A stretch of DNA of 56,037 bases from Candidatus Omnitrophota bacterium (GCA_015231405.1 JADGBR010000023.1:1-56037), one strand, 5' to 3'. Shown: positions 14,921 through 23,652, counted from the stretch's first letter. Numbers and translations: made by a program. Notes: generated from the sequence alone by a model not told the origin.

Positions 14921-15943
14921 ATGCTTATTGATCAAGCCAAAATCTATATTGAGGGCGGTCAGGGCGGAAAAGGGTGTAATAGTTTATTCAAGGACATATA
15001 CAACAGGCTAGGCGTGCCGGACGGCGGAAGAGGCGGAGACGGCGGCGATATAGTATTCATAAGCGATCCAAATCTGCAAACCCTTCTCGATTTCAGATAT
15101 AACCAGCATTATAAGGCCGAAGACGGTTCTCACGGCGGCTCGAACAGGAAGACCGGCCGGCGCGGAAAAGATCTTAAGATAAAGGTCCCCATAGGTACCA
15201 TCGTAAAAGACGAAAGCACGGGGTTTGTCATACGCGATCTTGACCAGAGCGGCCTTACGGTCGTGGCGGCCAAAGGAGGCGCGGGCGGAGTAGGAAACTC
15301 CCGGCATAGGGAAGCGTCCGAAGGCGAACGGGGAGGGTCACTTACGATACTTCTCGAACTTAAACTTGTGGCTGAAGCAGGCATAATAGGGTTCCCTAAC
15401 GCCGGAAAATCGACGATCATATCAAGGATCTCAGGGGCGCATTCCAAGATAGCTCCGTACCCGTTCACCACGAAAAGCCCCCAACTCGGCATGGTTTCCA
15501 TAGACGAGGAGTCTTTCGCGGTCGCTGATATGCCGGGGCTGATCGAAGGGGCACATGAGGGCAGGGGGCTCGGTGACAGGTTCCTCCGTCATATAGAAAG
15601 GACGAGGGTGCTTGTTCATGTAGTTGACGCTGTGCCTCCCGACGGGTCGGACCCGGCGGAGAATTTCCGTAAACTGGAGAAGGAACTCTCACTTTACAGC
15701 GACAGCGTGGCCTTGAAGCCCCGGATAGTGGTCCTGAATAAGATGGACCTGGCCGGAGCCGATGCGGCCCTTAAAAAATTCAAAAAGAAAGTGAAAGAGA
15801 AGGTTTTCGCGGTTTCCGCGGCCGAGGGAGAAGGGCTTAAGGAAATGGTGAAGGAGATCCACAAACGGATAAAAGATGCAAAAAAAGATCAAAAGGCTTA
15901 CGATAAAGATCGGGACGAAAGTCTTGACTGGCTCAGGGAATAA
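14921..15943 (+). CDS. obgE: GTPase Obg
   Basis: Obg is an essential ribosome-associated GTPase. The 340-residue product has the glycine-rich Obg fold (1-157; GGRGGDGGDIVFI, GGSNRKTGRRGKDL), G1 GFPNAGKST (157-165), G3 DMPG (203-206), G4 NKMD (273-276) and G5 SA (299-300). It ends soon after the G domain, so the OCT domain of Bacillus Obg is missing, as in other short Obg proteins. Its last 22 codons or so overlap the start of proB in another frame (68 bp). The Obg tail KAYDKDRDESLDWLRE is therefore constrained by ProB. Confidence 0.96.
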   Translation: MLIDQAKIYIEGGQGGKGCNSLFKDIYNRLGVPDGGRGGDGGDIVFISDPNLQTLLDFRYNQHYKAEDGSHGGSNRKTGRRGKDLKIKVPIGTIVKDESTGFVIRDLDQSGLTVVAAKGGAGGVGNSRHREASEGERGGSLTILLELKLVAEAGIIGFPNAGKSTIISRISGAHSKIAPYPFTTKSPQLGMVSIDEESFAVADMPGLIEGAHEGRGLGDRFLRHIERTRVLVHVVDAVPPDGSDPAENFRKLEKELSLYSDSVALKPRIVVLNKMDLAGADAALKKFKKKVKEKVFAVSAAEGEGLKEMVKEIHKRIKDAKKDQKAYDKDRDESLDWLRE

Positions 15944-16970
15944 GCTCGACCCGGAGGTCATAGAAGAGATATCCGGCCAGGTATCCCGGTTAATGAGATC
16001 GGGCGTCGAGGTGGTTATAGTCTCTTCAGGAGCTATCGGAGCCGGACTCGGGCTCCTCTCCATCCCCAAAAGGCCTAAAGCTCTTTCGGAGCTCCAGGCA
16101 ATAGCTAGCGTGGGACAGAGCCATTTAATGGACATATACAACGAGTATCTGGGGAAGAACGGGTACATCGCGGGGCAGATCCTTCTTACGCAGGAGGATT
16201 TTAATGCGAGGGACAGGTTCCTCAATATCCGGCACACGCTTAACACGCTTATCAGATACAAAGCCGTTCCGATAATAAACGAGAACGATTCGGTGTCCAC
16301 CGAAGAGATAAAATGCGGGGATAACGATCGTATATCCAGCCTGGTCGCCGATCTTGCCGATTCGGACATGCTCGTGATCCTCACCGACGTCGAGGGGCTT
16401 TATGATAAAGATGGGAAAGTCATAACTAACGTCGAAGCCGTGACGGACGATATCCGGTCTTTATGCGGAGGCAGGGGAAGTAATGTCTCTACCGGCGGAA
16501 TGATAACTAAAATGGGAGCGGTTACCGCGGCGACGCTCTCCGGGATCGAATGCGTTATTGCCCCGGGCAGAAGAAAGAACGTCGTCACCGATATCGTGGA
16601 GGGTAAGGAAATAGGGACGAGGTTCAAGGCTTCCGGCAAAAAGATAGCCGCCCGCAAAAGATGGATAGCGTTCGGCGTGAAGCCCATGGGCCAGATATTC
16701 GTGGACCACGGCGCTGAAAAAGCCCTTCTGAAAGGCGATAAAAGCCTTCTTCCCAGCGGTATCACCGGCTCTAAGGGAAAATTCGCATCAGGCGACCTCG
16801 TTGATATAATGTCAAAGGATATGAGGATAGTCGCGCGGGGTCTAGTCAATTACGGCGTAGAGGAGATAGAGAAGATAAAAGGACTTAAGACGGACCAGAT
16901 AGAGAAGGTGCTGGGGTATAAGTATTATGATGAGGTTGTGAATAAGGATAACCTTGTGATCATAGAATGA
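15876..16970 (+). CDS. proB: Glutamate 5-kinase
   Basis: ProB phosphorylates the gamma-carboxylate of glutamate, the first step of proline synthesis. The 364-residue product has an amino acid kinase domain: RLTIKIGTKVL at 7-17, VVIVSSGAIGAG, INENDSVSTEEI and STGGMITKMGAV. A C-terminal PUA domain follows (about 275-355). The start ATG 15876 lies 68 bp inside obgE. The overlap is real rather than a start error, because the first beta strand with its substrate-binding lysine begins at residue 7 and no later start would keep it. A 210-bp gap with a word repeat separates it from proA. Confidence 0.95.
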   Translation: MQKKIKRLTIKIGTKVLTGSGNKLDPEVIEEISGQVSRLMRSGVEVVIVSSGAIGAGLGLLSIPKRPKALSELQAIASVGQSHLMDIYNEYLGKNGYIAGQILLTQEDFNARDRFLNIRHTLNTLIRYKAVPIINENDSVSTEEIKCGDNDRISSLVADLADSDMLVILTDVEGLYDKDGKVITNVEAVTDDIRSLCGGRGSNVSTGGMITKMGAVTAATLSGIECVIAPGRRKNVVTDIVEGKEIGTRFKASGKKIAARKRWIAFGVKPMGQIFVDHGAEKALLKGDKSLLPSGITGSKGKFASGDLVDIMSKDMRIVARGLVNYGVEEIEKIKGLKTDQIEKVLGYKYYDEVVNKDNLVIIE

Positions 16971-16975
16971 TTTTA

Positions 16976-17149
16976 GGGTCAAGTGAGGGTCAAGGGGCAG
17001 GGTGCAAGGGTCAAGGAAAGGGGAAAAAAGAGGTACTGGATAAAGCTAATTATCCAGTAATGACGTTTACGAGTTTCATTGATATATTTTTATCCAATCC
17101 CTACCCCCTTTCCCTGACCCCAAACCCTTGCCCCTTGACCCTTTGGTGA
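16976..17149. repeat. Word-repeat inverted element (GGGTCAAGG type)
   Basis: The left arm repeats GGGTCAAG(T/G)GAGGG words and the right arm carries CCCTTGACCC and CCCTGACCCC. Inside is a separate hairpin, TACTGGATAA / TTATCCAGTA. It fills the proB-proA gap. Confidence 0.8.
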
Positions 17150-17180
17150 AAGTTATTCAAGCAAAACGGAGTGATACGAT

Positions 17181-18440
17181 ATGAGCGCTGATACGATCAA
17201 AGACATAGTGACGAGGGCTAAGAAGGCGGCGCCGGGGCTTAGCACGCTGGATACAGCCGTTAAGGATAGAACGCTTCTGGCGATGGCCGTAATATTGGAT
17301 GAGGGAAGGGCGGCCATCAAAGCGGCTAACGATCTGGACGTGAAAAAGGCCGTCGAGGGAGGGAAGGACCCCGCGTTCATTGACAGGCTCAAGCTTAACG
17401 ATAAGCGGATAGACGGGATGCGCGATATGATGAAAGAGGTCGCGGCGCTCAAAGACCCTTTATGGAAGGTCATCGACAGGAAAGAAAGGCCTAACGGACT
17501 TATTGTCGAGAAGGTAAGGGTGCCTATCGGGGTTATAGGCATAATATACGAATCGCGTCCTAACGTTACCGCTGACTGCATAGCGCTTTGTTTTAAATCC
17601 GGGAACGCAGTGATCCTCAGGGGCGGCACAGACGCGATCAATTCAAATAAGGTCATATACTCGCTTTTGAAAAAGGCCGCGTCCCTTGAAAAACTTGACG
17701 AAGGCGTTTTTCAGCTTATTGAGGACACCAAAAGGGAAGCCGTGGACGAGATGCTCCAGGCATCATGGGGGATAGATCTCATCATGCCCAGGGGCGGGGA
17801 ATCTCTCATACGTAACGTGGTCGAGAAAAGCAGGATACCGGTGATAAAACATTATAAAGGGGTTTGCCACGTATACATAGACCTGGGGTCCGAAAGGAAC
17901 ATGGCCCTGGATATCGCCTATAACGCGAAAGTCCAAAGGCCGGGAGTTTGTAACGCCATGGAGACGCTCCTCGTCCATGAGGGCGCAGCGGGGGATATCC
18001 TGCCCGAGATAGCCAGGAGATACACGGAAGCCGGGGTTGTCATGAAGGGATGTCCGGTGACGGTCGGGATATTGAAAGCCTACGACATCGTGGAAGCCCG
18101 GGAAGAAGATTATTACACGGAATACTCGGCGCTCAAGATGAACATACGGGTTGTCCACTCGATCGACGAGGCTATCGCGCATATATCCGGATACGGGTCG
18201 CATCATTCCGACGCTATAGTAACAAATAACGCCGCCAGCGCCGAAAAATTTCTGAGAGAAGTCGACTCGGCCGCCGTTTATGTCAACGCCTCGACCCGTT
18301 TCACCGACGGGGGGGAGTTCGGCCTTGGCGCGGAAATAGGCATATCAACCGACAAAATACACGCCCGGGGCCCGATGGGGCTTGAGGAACTCACGATATA
18401 CAAATATATCGTCCGTGGTGCCGGGCAGATCCGGCGATAA
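17181..18440 (+). CDS. proA: Gamma-glutamyl phosphate reductase
   Basis: ProA reduces gamma-glutamyl phosphate with NADPH to glutamate semialdehyde, the second proline step. The 419-residue product has the aldehyde dehydrogenase-like fold. VPIGVIGIIYESRPNVT is near residues 114-130, the catalytic cysteine is in QRPGVCNAMETLL, and TDGGEFGLGAEIGIST lies near the C-terminus. ALKDPLWKVIDRKERPNGL is typical of ProA. It is the partner of proB upstream. nadD follows after a short word repeat, as in the conserved proB-proA-nadD-rsfS order. Confidence 0.97.
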   Translation: MSADTIKDIVTRAKKAAPGLSTLDTAVKDRTLLAMAVILDEGRAAIKAANDLDVKKAVEGGKDPAFIDRLKLNDKRIDGMRDMMKEVAALKDPLWKVIDRKERPNGLIVEKVRVPIGVIGIIYESRPNVTADCIALCFKSGNAVILRGGTDAINSNKVIYSLLKKAASLEKLDEGVFQLIEDTKREAVDEMLQASWGIDLIMPRGGESLIRNVVEKSRIPVIKHYKGVCHVYIDLGSERNMALDIAYNAKVQRPGVCNAMETLLVHEGAAGDILPEIARRYTEAGVVMKGCPVTVGILKAYDIVEAREEDYYTEYSALKMNIRVVHSIDEAIAHISGYGSHHSDAIVTNNAASAEKFLREVDSAAVYVNASTRFTDGGEFGLGAEIGISTDKIHARGPMGLEELTIYKYIVRGAGQIRR

Positions 18441-18462
18441 TTATCTAAAGTTACTACAACAA

Positions 18463-18494
18463 GGACCATGGTCTATTGTCCATGGTCCATGGTC
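18463..18494. repeat. Word repeat (CCATGG type), copy 2
   Basis: GGACCATGGTC and two or three variants run tandemly up to 4 bp before the nadD start codon, taking the place of the normal leader. Each word is palindromic. Confidence 0.85.
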
Positions 18495-18498
18495 AATG

Positions 18499-19077
18499 AT
18501 GAACATCGGACTTTTCGGCGGAACATTCAATCCTATCCATCTGGGGCATATGGCTCTCGCCCGGGAATGCCTGAGATCTATGGAGCTATCAAAGGTCATA
18601 TTCATACCGGCTTTTATGCCTCCCCACAAGGAGATACAGGGGAACGCTTCAGCCCGTGACCGGGCCGAAATGGTCGAGCTGGCGATAAAAGGGTGCGATG
18701 ATCTCGAGTTATCGACCTATGAGATAGATAAAAAAGGCACTTCATACAGTATCGATACGATCAAGTATTTCATCGCTAAGTACGGTAAAGGGACCGAATT
18801 TTTTTTTCTGACCGGTTCCGATTCCCTGAAAGAGCTTAAGGACTGGAAGAGTATCGATGAGATCATGCGCCTCGTGAAACTGGTAGTGGCAAAACGGCCC
18901 GGTTATGCCCTGGACAGGATATACGGTGACCGCGTGATATATCTGGAAATGAATGAGACGGATATCTCGTCCAGCGTTATAAGGGAAGGTGTCGCCGGCG
19001 GGCTGCCCGTTGATCATCTCATGCCTTCCGGGGTTTGGGAGTATATCAGACGAAAAGGGTTGTATGGGGAGGGATGA
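18499..19077 (+). CDS. nadD: Nicotinate-nucleotide adenylyltransferase
   Basis: NadD adenylates nicotinate mononucleotide in NAD synthesis. I start at ATG 18499 (MNIGLFGGTFNPIHLGHMAL, 192 residues); an adjacent ATG at 18496 is equivalent. Longer in-frame starts at and above 18382 would add a repeat-derived peptide and lie inside proA, so they are rejected. The nucleotidyltransferase HxGH is HLGH, and FLTGSDSLKELKDWKSIDEI and ISSSVIREGV are typical. The word repeat ends right at the start, and no Shine-Dalgarno sequence is seen. Confidence 0.95.
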   Translation: MNIGLFGGTFNPIHLGHMALARECLRSMELSKVIFIPAFMPPHKEIQGNASARDRAEMVELAIKGCDDLELSTYEIDKKGTSYSIDTIKYFIAKYGKGTEFFFLTGSDSLKELKDWKSIDEIMRLVKLVVAKRPGYALDRIYGDRVIYLEMNETDISSSVIREGVAGGLPVDHLMPSGVWEYIRRKGLYGEG

Positions 19078-19080
19078 TTT

Positions 19081-19147
19081 CTGGTGGTTCGTGGTTCGGG
19101 CCATTTAAACAACTTTTTCATACGAACCACGATTCACGAACCACGAT
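19081..19147. repeat. Word-repeat inverted element (CGTGGTTCG type)
   Basis: TGGTGGTTCGTGGTTCG pairs with CGAACCACGATTCACGAACC across a 30-bp loop. It lies just upstream of the promoter at 19165. Confidence 0.85.
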
Positions 19148-19164
19148 TATATCGCTCGAATTGC

Positions 19165-19192
19165 TTGACTTTTATAGCTAGTGTGATAAAAT
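19165..19192 (+). promoter_or_regulatory. Extended -10 promoter for the small zinc-ribbon gene and rsfS
   Basis: TTGACT at 19165-19170, a 16-bp spacer, TGA, then TAAAAT at 19187-19192. The start is expected near 19199, 37 nt before the ATG at 19236. Confidence 0.7.
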
Positions 19193-19235
19193 TTTTTGAG
19201 TTGACTTTTCTTTTAAACCCAATCGGAGGTGTTCA

Positions 19236-19382
19236 ATGGCGCAAGCTTACTGTGTTAAGTGCAAGGCGAAGAAAGAAATGAAAGACGCGAAAGAAGTGAC
19301 GATGAAGAATGGCCGCAAAGCTCAGAAAGGGAAATGCCCTTCATGCGGTACGGGTATGTACAGGATAATGGGTACGAAATAG
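19236..19382 (+). CDS. 48-residue zinc-ribbon protein (DUF5679-like)
   Basis: The small reading frame from ATG 19236 to TAG 19382 encodes 48 residues. It starts MAQAYCVKCKAKKEMKDAKE, then has NGRKAQKGKCPSCGTGMYRI. Cysteines at 6, 9, 34 and 37 form a CxxC...CxxC zinc ribbon, and the product is strongly basic. This matches my recollection of the DUF5679 family of short proteins. No function is established; a nucleic-acid or ribosome partner is plausible from its charge and its place before rsfS. The RBS GGAGGTG is excellent, and the gene has its own extended -10 promoter, so it is very likely translated. Confidence 0.85.
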   Translation: MAQAYCVKCKAKKEMKDAKEVTMKNGRKAQKGKCPSCGTGMYRIMGTK

Positions 19383-19420
19383 TTTTACCCCCGGATCGGA
19401 GTATTTAGAAAAGACTACAA

Positions 19421-19825
19421 GTGGCAGACAAAAAAAACACATCATATAAGAAAGCTTTATTAGCCGCGCGGTACGCTTCCGAAAAGAAAGGACACGATAT
19501 CGTCCTCATGGATATGAGGACGATATCGTCAGTTTGCGATTGGTTCGTTCTGGTCAGCGCCAGATCCACGCCCGGGATAAAAGCCGTGATACGCGCCATA
19601 GATGAGGGGCTGTCACGGGAAGGGGTCAAATACCTCAGGAGGGAAGGCCAATACGAACAGAGGTGGGTGGTGCTGGATTACGGTGATGTTGTGATACACG
19701 CTTTCCTCCCGGAGATACGCGGGTTTTACGGGCTCGAAACACTGTGGAAGGATATTCCCAGAGAGGAATATGACGACAAATGCGTAAAAAAGACGTCCCG
19801 GAAAAGATCAGAGACATCGCCGTAG
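19421..19825 (+). CDS. rsfS: Ribosomal silencing factor RsfS
   Basis: RsfS binds ribosomal protein L14 and blocks subunit joining when nutrients run low. The 134-residue product has the family segments CDWFVLVSARSTPGIKAV, YEQRWVVLDYGDVVIHAFLP and FYGLETLWKD. The start is GTG at 19421 without a clear RBS. The gene follows nadD and the small zinc-ribbon gene, the usual nadD-rsfS order. Its 3' end overlaps argS by 46 bp, so its C-terminal tail (DDKCVKKTSRKRSETSP) is probably shaped by the argS start. Confidence 0.94.
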   Translation: MADKKNTSYKKALLAARYASEKKGHDIVLMDMRTISSVCDWFVLVSARSTPGIKAVIRAIDEGLSREGVKYLRREGQYEQRWVVLDYGDVVIHAFLPEIRGFYGLETLWKDIPREEYDDKCVKKTSRKRSETSP

Positions 19826-21477
19826 AGGCTCTTAAAGAGTATTTTGCAGAGCACCTGCCTGACATCGCTTTCCCTCATGGTATAAAGATCCAGGTCCAAC
19901 CCGCCAAGGATAAGCTGCACGGGGACATTTCCACGAACGCCGCTATGCAGGCCGCATCGTTCGCGAAAAGATCTCCCAGGGAGATAGCGGGGTACCTTCT
20001 AAAGTCCATTGAGCGGAAGATCGGAGGCTCGGATATAGCCGACCAGATCTCTAAGGTGGAGGAAAAGGGCGGGTTCATCAATATTTTCCTTAGCGAGGCG
20101 TATTTCATGGGAGTACTCGCCGGGATAAATTCGCTTAAGTCGGACTACGGAAAGTCCCGGGCCGGGAACGGCATAAAAGTGAATCTTGAGTTCGTCTCAG
20201 CGAACCCTACTGGCCCTCTTACCATAGCCCACGGGCGTCAGGCGGCGATAGGCGATGCGCTTGGGCGCATACTCAGGTTCAACGGCTATGACGTGACTCA
20301 GGAGTATTACCTTAACGATTGCGGCCGCCAGATAAACATGCTCGGGCGTTCTCTTTACGTCAGGTATTTGGGACTTCTGGGTGTAAGTGCGGATATGCCG
20401 GAGGATGGGTATATCGGGGATTACGTTATCAAAGAAGCTCTGGTGATCAAACAGGCCGAGGGGGATAGATATCTCGCGGATACTCCGGAAAACGCCGTAT
20501 TTTTCAGGGATAGGGCCGTCGCGTTCATCATGGAAATGATATACAAGGACCTTGAGGATTTTAGGGTCAGGTTCGACGTATGGACAAGCCAGGGAAAAAT
20601 AGAGAAAGAGGGCCGCGTAGCCGAGGCCATAAGCGAACTTGAGCGGAAAGGGCATGTTTTTCGGGATGGAGGAGCGGTATGGTTCAGGTCCACGGCTTTC
20701 GGGGACGACAAGGACAGGGTGCTCATTAAGAGCGATGGGTCTTACACGTATCTTGCTCCCGATATCGCCTATCACAAGGATAAGTATTCCCGGGGGTTCG
20801 ATAAGCTTATCGATCTTTTGGGGCCTGACCATCACGGATATATCCCTAGGATGAAAGCCGCCGCCGAGGCGTTGGGCCGGAACAAGGATTCTCTGGACAT
20901 CCTTATCGTCCAGCTTGTAACTCTTATGCGCGGCGGCGTGGCGGTATCGATGTCGACAAGGAAGGCCGAATTCGTAAGCCTTCGCGAGATCATTGACGAG
21001 ATAGGTACGGATGTCGCGAGGTTCTTTTTTCTCGTCAGGAGGCTGGACAGCCATCTTGATTTTGATATCGAGCTCGCGAAGAAGGAATCAGACGATAATC
21101 CCGTTTATTACATTCAGTACGCTCACGCCAGGATATGCAGTATTGTCCGTTACAACAACGAAAAAGGGGAAGGGGCGTTGGCATCGGACGGAAGCGACCT
21201 GTCGCTCCTTGTTCACGATTCAGAAAAAAGCCTTATGAGGAAGCTCAGCGATTTCCCCTCTGTCGTGGCCTCCAGTGCGCAGGCGCTCGAGCCTAACAGG
21301 GTGGTAACGTACCTCGGCGAACTTGCCAGGGAATTTCATTCGTTTTATACCAATTGCCGCGTAGTTTCGGATAACACGGAGCTTAGCCGCGCGAGGCTGT
21401 TCCTTGTGGAATGTGTCAGAATAGTCCTCTCGAACGGCCTGGGGCTGTTGAATATCAGTTTACCCGAGAAGATGTGA
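19780..21477 (+). CDS. argS: Arginyl-tRNA synthetase
   Basis: ArgS charges tRNA-Arg. The 565-residue product has the N-terminal Add-1 domain (about 1-110) and a class I catalytic domain. The latter has FVSANPTGPLTIAHGRQAA (139-157, the HIGH-equivalent being IAHG), YLNDCGRQINMLGRSL and LLGPDHHGYIPRMKAA. The KMSK loop is replaced by SMSTRKAEF, a known variation in this family. The C-terminal DALR anticodon-binding domain is present. The start at 19780 lies inside rsfS, and KIRDIAVEALKEY supports it. Confidence 0.96.
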   Translation: MRKKDVPEKIRDIAVEALKEYFAEHLPDIAFPHGIKIQVQPAKDKLHGDISTNAAMQAASFAKRSPREIAGYLLKSIERKIGGSDIADQISKVEEKGGFINIFLSEAYFMGVLAGINSLKSDYGKSRAGNGIKVNLEFVSANPTGPLTIAHGRQAAIGDALGRILRFNGYDVTQEYYLNDCGRQINMLGRSLYVRYLGLLGVSADMPEDGYIGDYVIKEALVIKQAEGDRYLADTPENAVFFRDRAVAFIMEMIYKDLEDFRVRFDVWTSQGKIEKEGRVAEAISELERKGHVFRDGGAVWFRSTAFGDDKDRVLIKSDGSYTYLAPDIAYHKDKYSRGFDKLIDLLGPDHHGYIPRMKAAAEALGRNKDSLDILIVQLVTLMRGGVAVSMSTRKAEFVSLREIIDEIGTDVARFFFLVRRLDSHLDFDIELAKKESDDNPVYYIQYAHARICSIVRYNNEKGEGALASDGSDLSLLVHDSEKSLMRKLSDFPSVVASSAQALEPNRVVTYLGELAREFHSFYTNCRVVSDNTELSRARLFLVECVRIVLSNGLGLLNISLPEKM

Positions 21478-21535
21478 GTGGCGCCGGTGAAGGCGGAAGT
21501 AAAGTAACCAGTTGCCAGTACCCAGAGAAAAATAT

Positions 21536-21621
21536 CGTGGGACGTGGGACGTAGGACGTGGAACGTGGTTTAAGCTGGCCTAAAATTCCTCGTCCTACGT
21601 CCTACATCCCACGTCCTACGT
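21536..21621. repeat. Word-repeat inverted element (GTAGGACGTGGGA type), copy 1
   Basis: The left arm is GTGGGACGTGGGACGTAGG plus a variant; the right arm is CGTCCTACGTCCTACATCCC. They are complementary across about 30 bp. A shorter related element lies at 35646-35686. It ends 15 bp before mfd. Confidence 0.88.
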
Positions 21622-21636
21622 TAATGCTCTCCAAAT

Positions 21637-23544
21637 ATGTTCGACACACTTAAACTATATGTCGACCAGATAGTCGACGAACGGGAGTTAATAGCGACGC
21701 TCGCGGGCCTCGGATACGCGAGGTGTAAGGCGGTATCTGCCGAAGGCGATTTTTCCCTGACGGGAGAGACGCTGGTCATATTCCCGATCACTTATGAGTT
21801 TCCCGTCCGGATCGATATGCCCGATAATCGGATCGCTTCCATTAATAGCGTTGATATCGGCACTTTCAAGACCATCGATAAACACTCCGTTGTCATCGTT
21901 TTTCCGGTAAGTAAGCTCAGGCGGTCCAAGTTCACTAAACAGGCGACGGGTCTCGGCGAACAGCCGATAGATTCTTTTGTGGACATAGAGCCCGGGGACC
22001 TGGTAGTTCATATAGACCACGGTATCGGAAAGTATCTTGGCGTCCAGAGGATAAGGCGCGGGTCCGCGATGGAAGATCATTTCGTCGTGGAATACCGGGA
22101 TTCTTCCAGGCTTTTCGTAAAGACATCGGATCTCCATAAACTGCAAAGATATATCTCTTTCCACAGGAAACCGCCCGAGCTTAACAGCTTGAAGGGCAAA
22201 GCCTGGGCGGAAACAAAGAAAAAAGCCGCGACCGGCGCCGCTAAGACCGCCGGGGACCTTTTAAAGCTCCAGGCCCTTCGCGAAACGACTCCCGCGTACG
22301 CTTTTGGTCCGGATAACGACTGGCAAAAGGAAGTTGAGGCGGCGTTCCCGTTCAAAGATACCCCCGACCAGGCAAAAGCCTCCAGGGATGTGAAGCTTGA
22401 CATGGAAAAACCTAAGGCCATGGACCGCCTTTTGTGCGGGGACGTCGGCTACGGGAAAACGGAGGTCGTGCTCAGGGCCGCATTCAAAGCGGTCATGAAC
22501 GGAAAACAGGTGGCCTTTCTTGTCCCTACCACCATTCTGGCGGAACAGCACACGAACACTTTTTATCAGCGGCTGAAGAACTATCCCGTTAACATAAAAA
22601 TGCTTAATCGCTTTTGTACCGGCGCTGAGCAGAAAAAAATAATAGACGATCTGGCTGCCGGAAAGATAGATATCGCGATAGGAACGCACCGTCTGCTTTC
22701 AGGCGATGTCAAGTTCAAGGACCTCGGACTTCTTATCGTAGACGAGGAGCAGAGGTTCGGCGTAGGACAGAAGAACAGAATAAAGAGGATGAAGTTCAAT
22801 ATAGATATCCTGACCCTTACGGCTACGCCTATTCCAAGGACCCTGTATATGGCCCTTATGGGTGGTAAGGATATTTCGGTCATAGAAACGCCTCCCGTGG
22901 ACAGGTTGCCGGTGAATACTGAGCTGATCGAATTCGATAAAAATATCATACGGAACGCCATTAGGGCGGAGCTCGCGCGTTCGGGGCAGGTCTATTTCGT
23001 ACACAATCGCGTGGACAATATCGCGAGGCTGGCTGAGGAGATACAGAAACTCGTGCCGGAAGCGAAGCTTCTGGCGGGACACGGTCAGATGAGCGCAAGG
23101 ACCCTTGAAAAGACGATGATGCGTTTTATAAAGGGCGAAGTTGATATCCTGGTCAGCACCACCATTATCGAGTCGGGGATAGATATACCGAACGCCAATA
23201 CCATGTTCATCAATGAGGCCGACAAGTTCGGGCTGGCGGATCTTTACCAGCTTAGAGGAAGGATCGGCAGGTTCGACAGGCAGGCCCACGCGTACCTGAT
23301 CGTGAAGAACATTTCCACGCTGACCCACGAGGTCCAGGAAAGGCTAGCGGCAATAAAAAAATACCAGGAGCTCGGCTCGGGTTTCAAGATAGCTATGAGG
23401 GACATGGAGATGCGGGGAGCGGGGAATATACTCGGTCTCGAGCAAAGCGGGTTCATAGACCAGATCGGATTCGACCTGTATTGCCGTTTGTTGCGGGAGG
23501 AGATACAGACGCTTAGGACGGGGGTGACAGGTGATAGGAGTTAG
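21637..23544 (+). CDS. mfd: Minimal transcription-repair coupling factor (Mfd-like translocase)
   Basis: Mfd removes stalled RNA polymerase and recruits UvrA. This protein has only 635 residues against about 1,150 in the usual family. It keeps a remnant of the end of the UvrB-homology part (RELIATLAGLGYARCKAV to about 95) and the RNA polymerase interaction domain (EPGDLVVHIDHGIGKYLG, about 115-175). The RecG-like translocase is complete: GDVGYGKTE from 268, DEEQRFG from 369, TATPIPRTL from 395, then RGAGNILGLEQSGFIDQIGF. It lacks most of the UvrA-binding N-terminal module and stops where the C-terminal autoinhibitory domain would begin. Both ends are clean, with repeats on each side, so this is a natural short form rather than a frameshift. 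Confidence 0.9.
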   Translation: MFDTLKLYVDQIVDERELIATLAGLGYARCKAVSAEGDFSLTGETLVIFPITYEFPVRIDMPDNRIASINSVDIGTFKTIDKHSVVIVFPVSKLRRSKFTKQATGLGEQPIDSFVDIEPGDLVVHIDHGIGKYLGVQRIRRGSAMEDHFVVEYRDSSRLFVKTSDLHKLQRYISFHRKPPELNSLKGKAWAETKKKAATGAAKTAGDLLKLQALRETTPAYAFGPDNDWQKEVEAAFPFKDTPDQAKASRDVKLDMEKPKAMDRLLCGDVGYGKTEVVLRAAFKAVMNGKQVAFLVPTTILAEQHTNTFYQRLKNYPVNIKMLNRFCTGAEQKKIIDDLAAGKIDIAIGTHRLLSGDVKFKDLGLLIVDEEQRFGVGQKNRIKRMKFNIDILTLTATPIPRTLYMALMGGKDISVIETPPVDRLPVNTELIEFDKNIIRNAIRAELARSGQVYFVHNRVDNIARLAEEIQKLVPEAKLLAGHGQMSARTLEKTMMRFIKGEVDILVSTTIIESGIDIPNANTMFINEADKFGLADLYQLRGRIGRFDRQAHAYLIVKNISTLTHEVQERLAAIKKYQELGSGFKIAMRDMEMRGAGNILGLEQSGFIDQIGFDLYCRLLREEIQTLRTGVTGDRS

Positions 23545-23611
23545 GTTTTAGTTGTAAGTTATTGTCTATGGGCTGAACAACCTAACCCCTAACCGCTAAC
23601 AACTAATCCCC
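23531..23611. repeat. Word-repeat inverted element (CTAACCC / GGTTAG type), copy 2
   Basis: GGAGTTAGGTTTTAGTTG opposes CCTAACCCCTAACCGCTAAC. It begins inside the last codons of mfd and is related to the element at 7191-7270. Confidence 0.75.
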
Positions 23612-23624
23612 GCCCTAAAATCTC

Positions 23625-23652
23625 TTGACGACCACCCGTATTCTGTTACCAT
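23625..23652 (+). promoter_or_regulatory. Extended -10 promoter for the parvulin genes
   Basis: TTGACG at 23625-23630, a 16-bp spacer, TGT, then TACCAT at 23647-23652. Predicted start near 23659, about 30 nt before the ATG at 23689, which has an AAGGTG RBS. Confidence 0.65.

Noticed and set aside
18382-18498. N-terminal extension of NadD
   Set aside because: It overlaps proA and translates the CCATGG word repeat; NadD proteins begin at or near the MNIGLFGGTFNP start.
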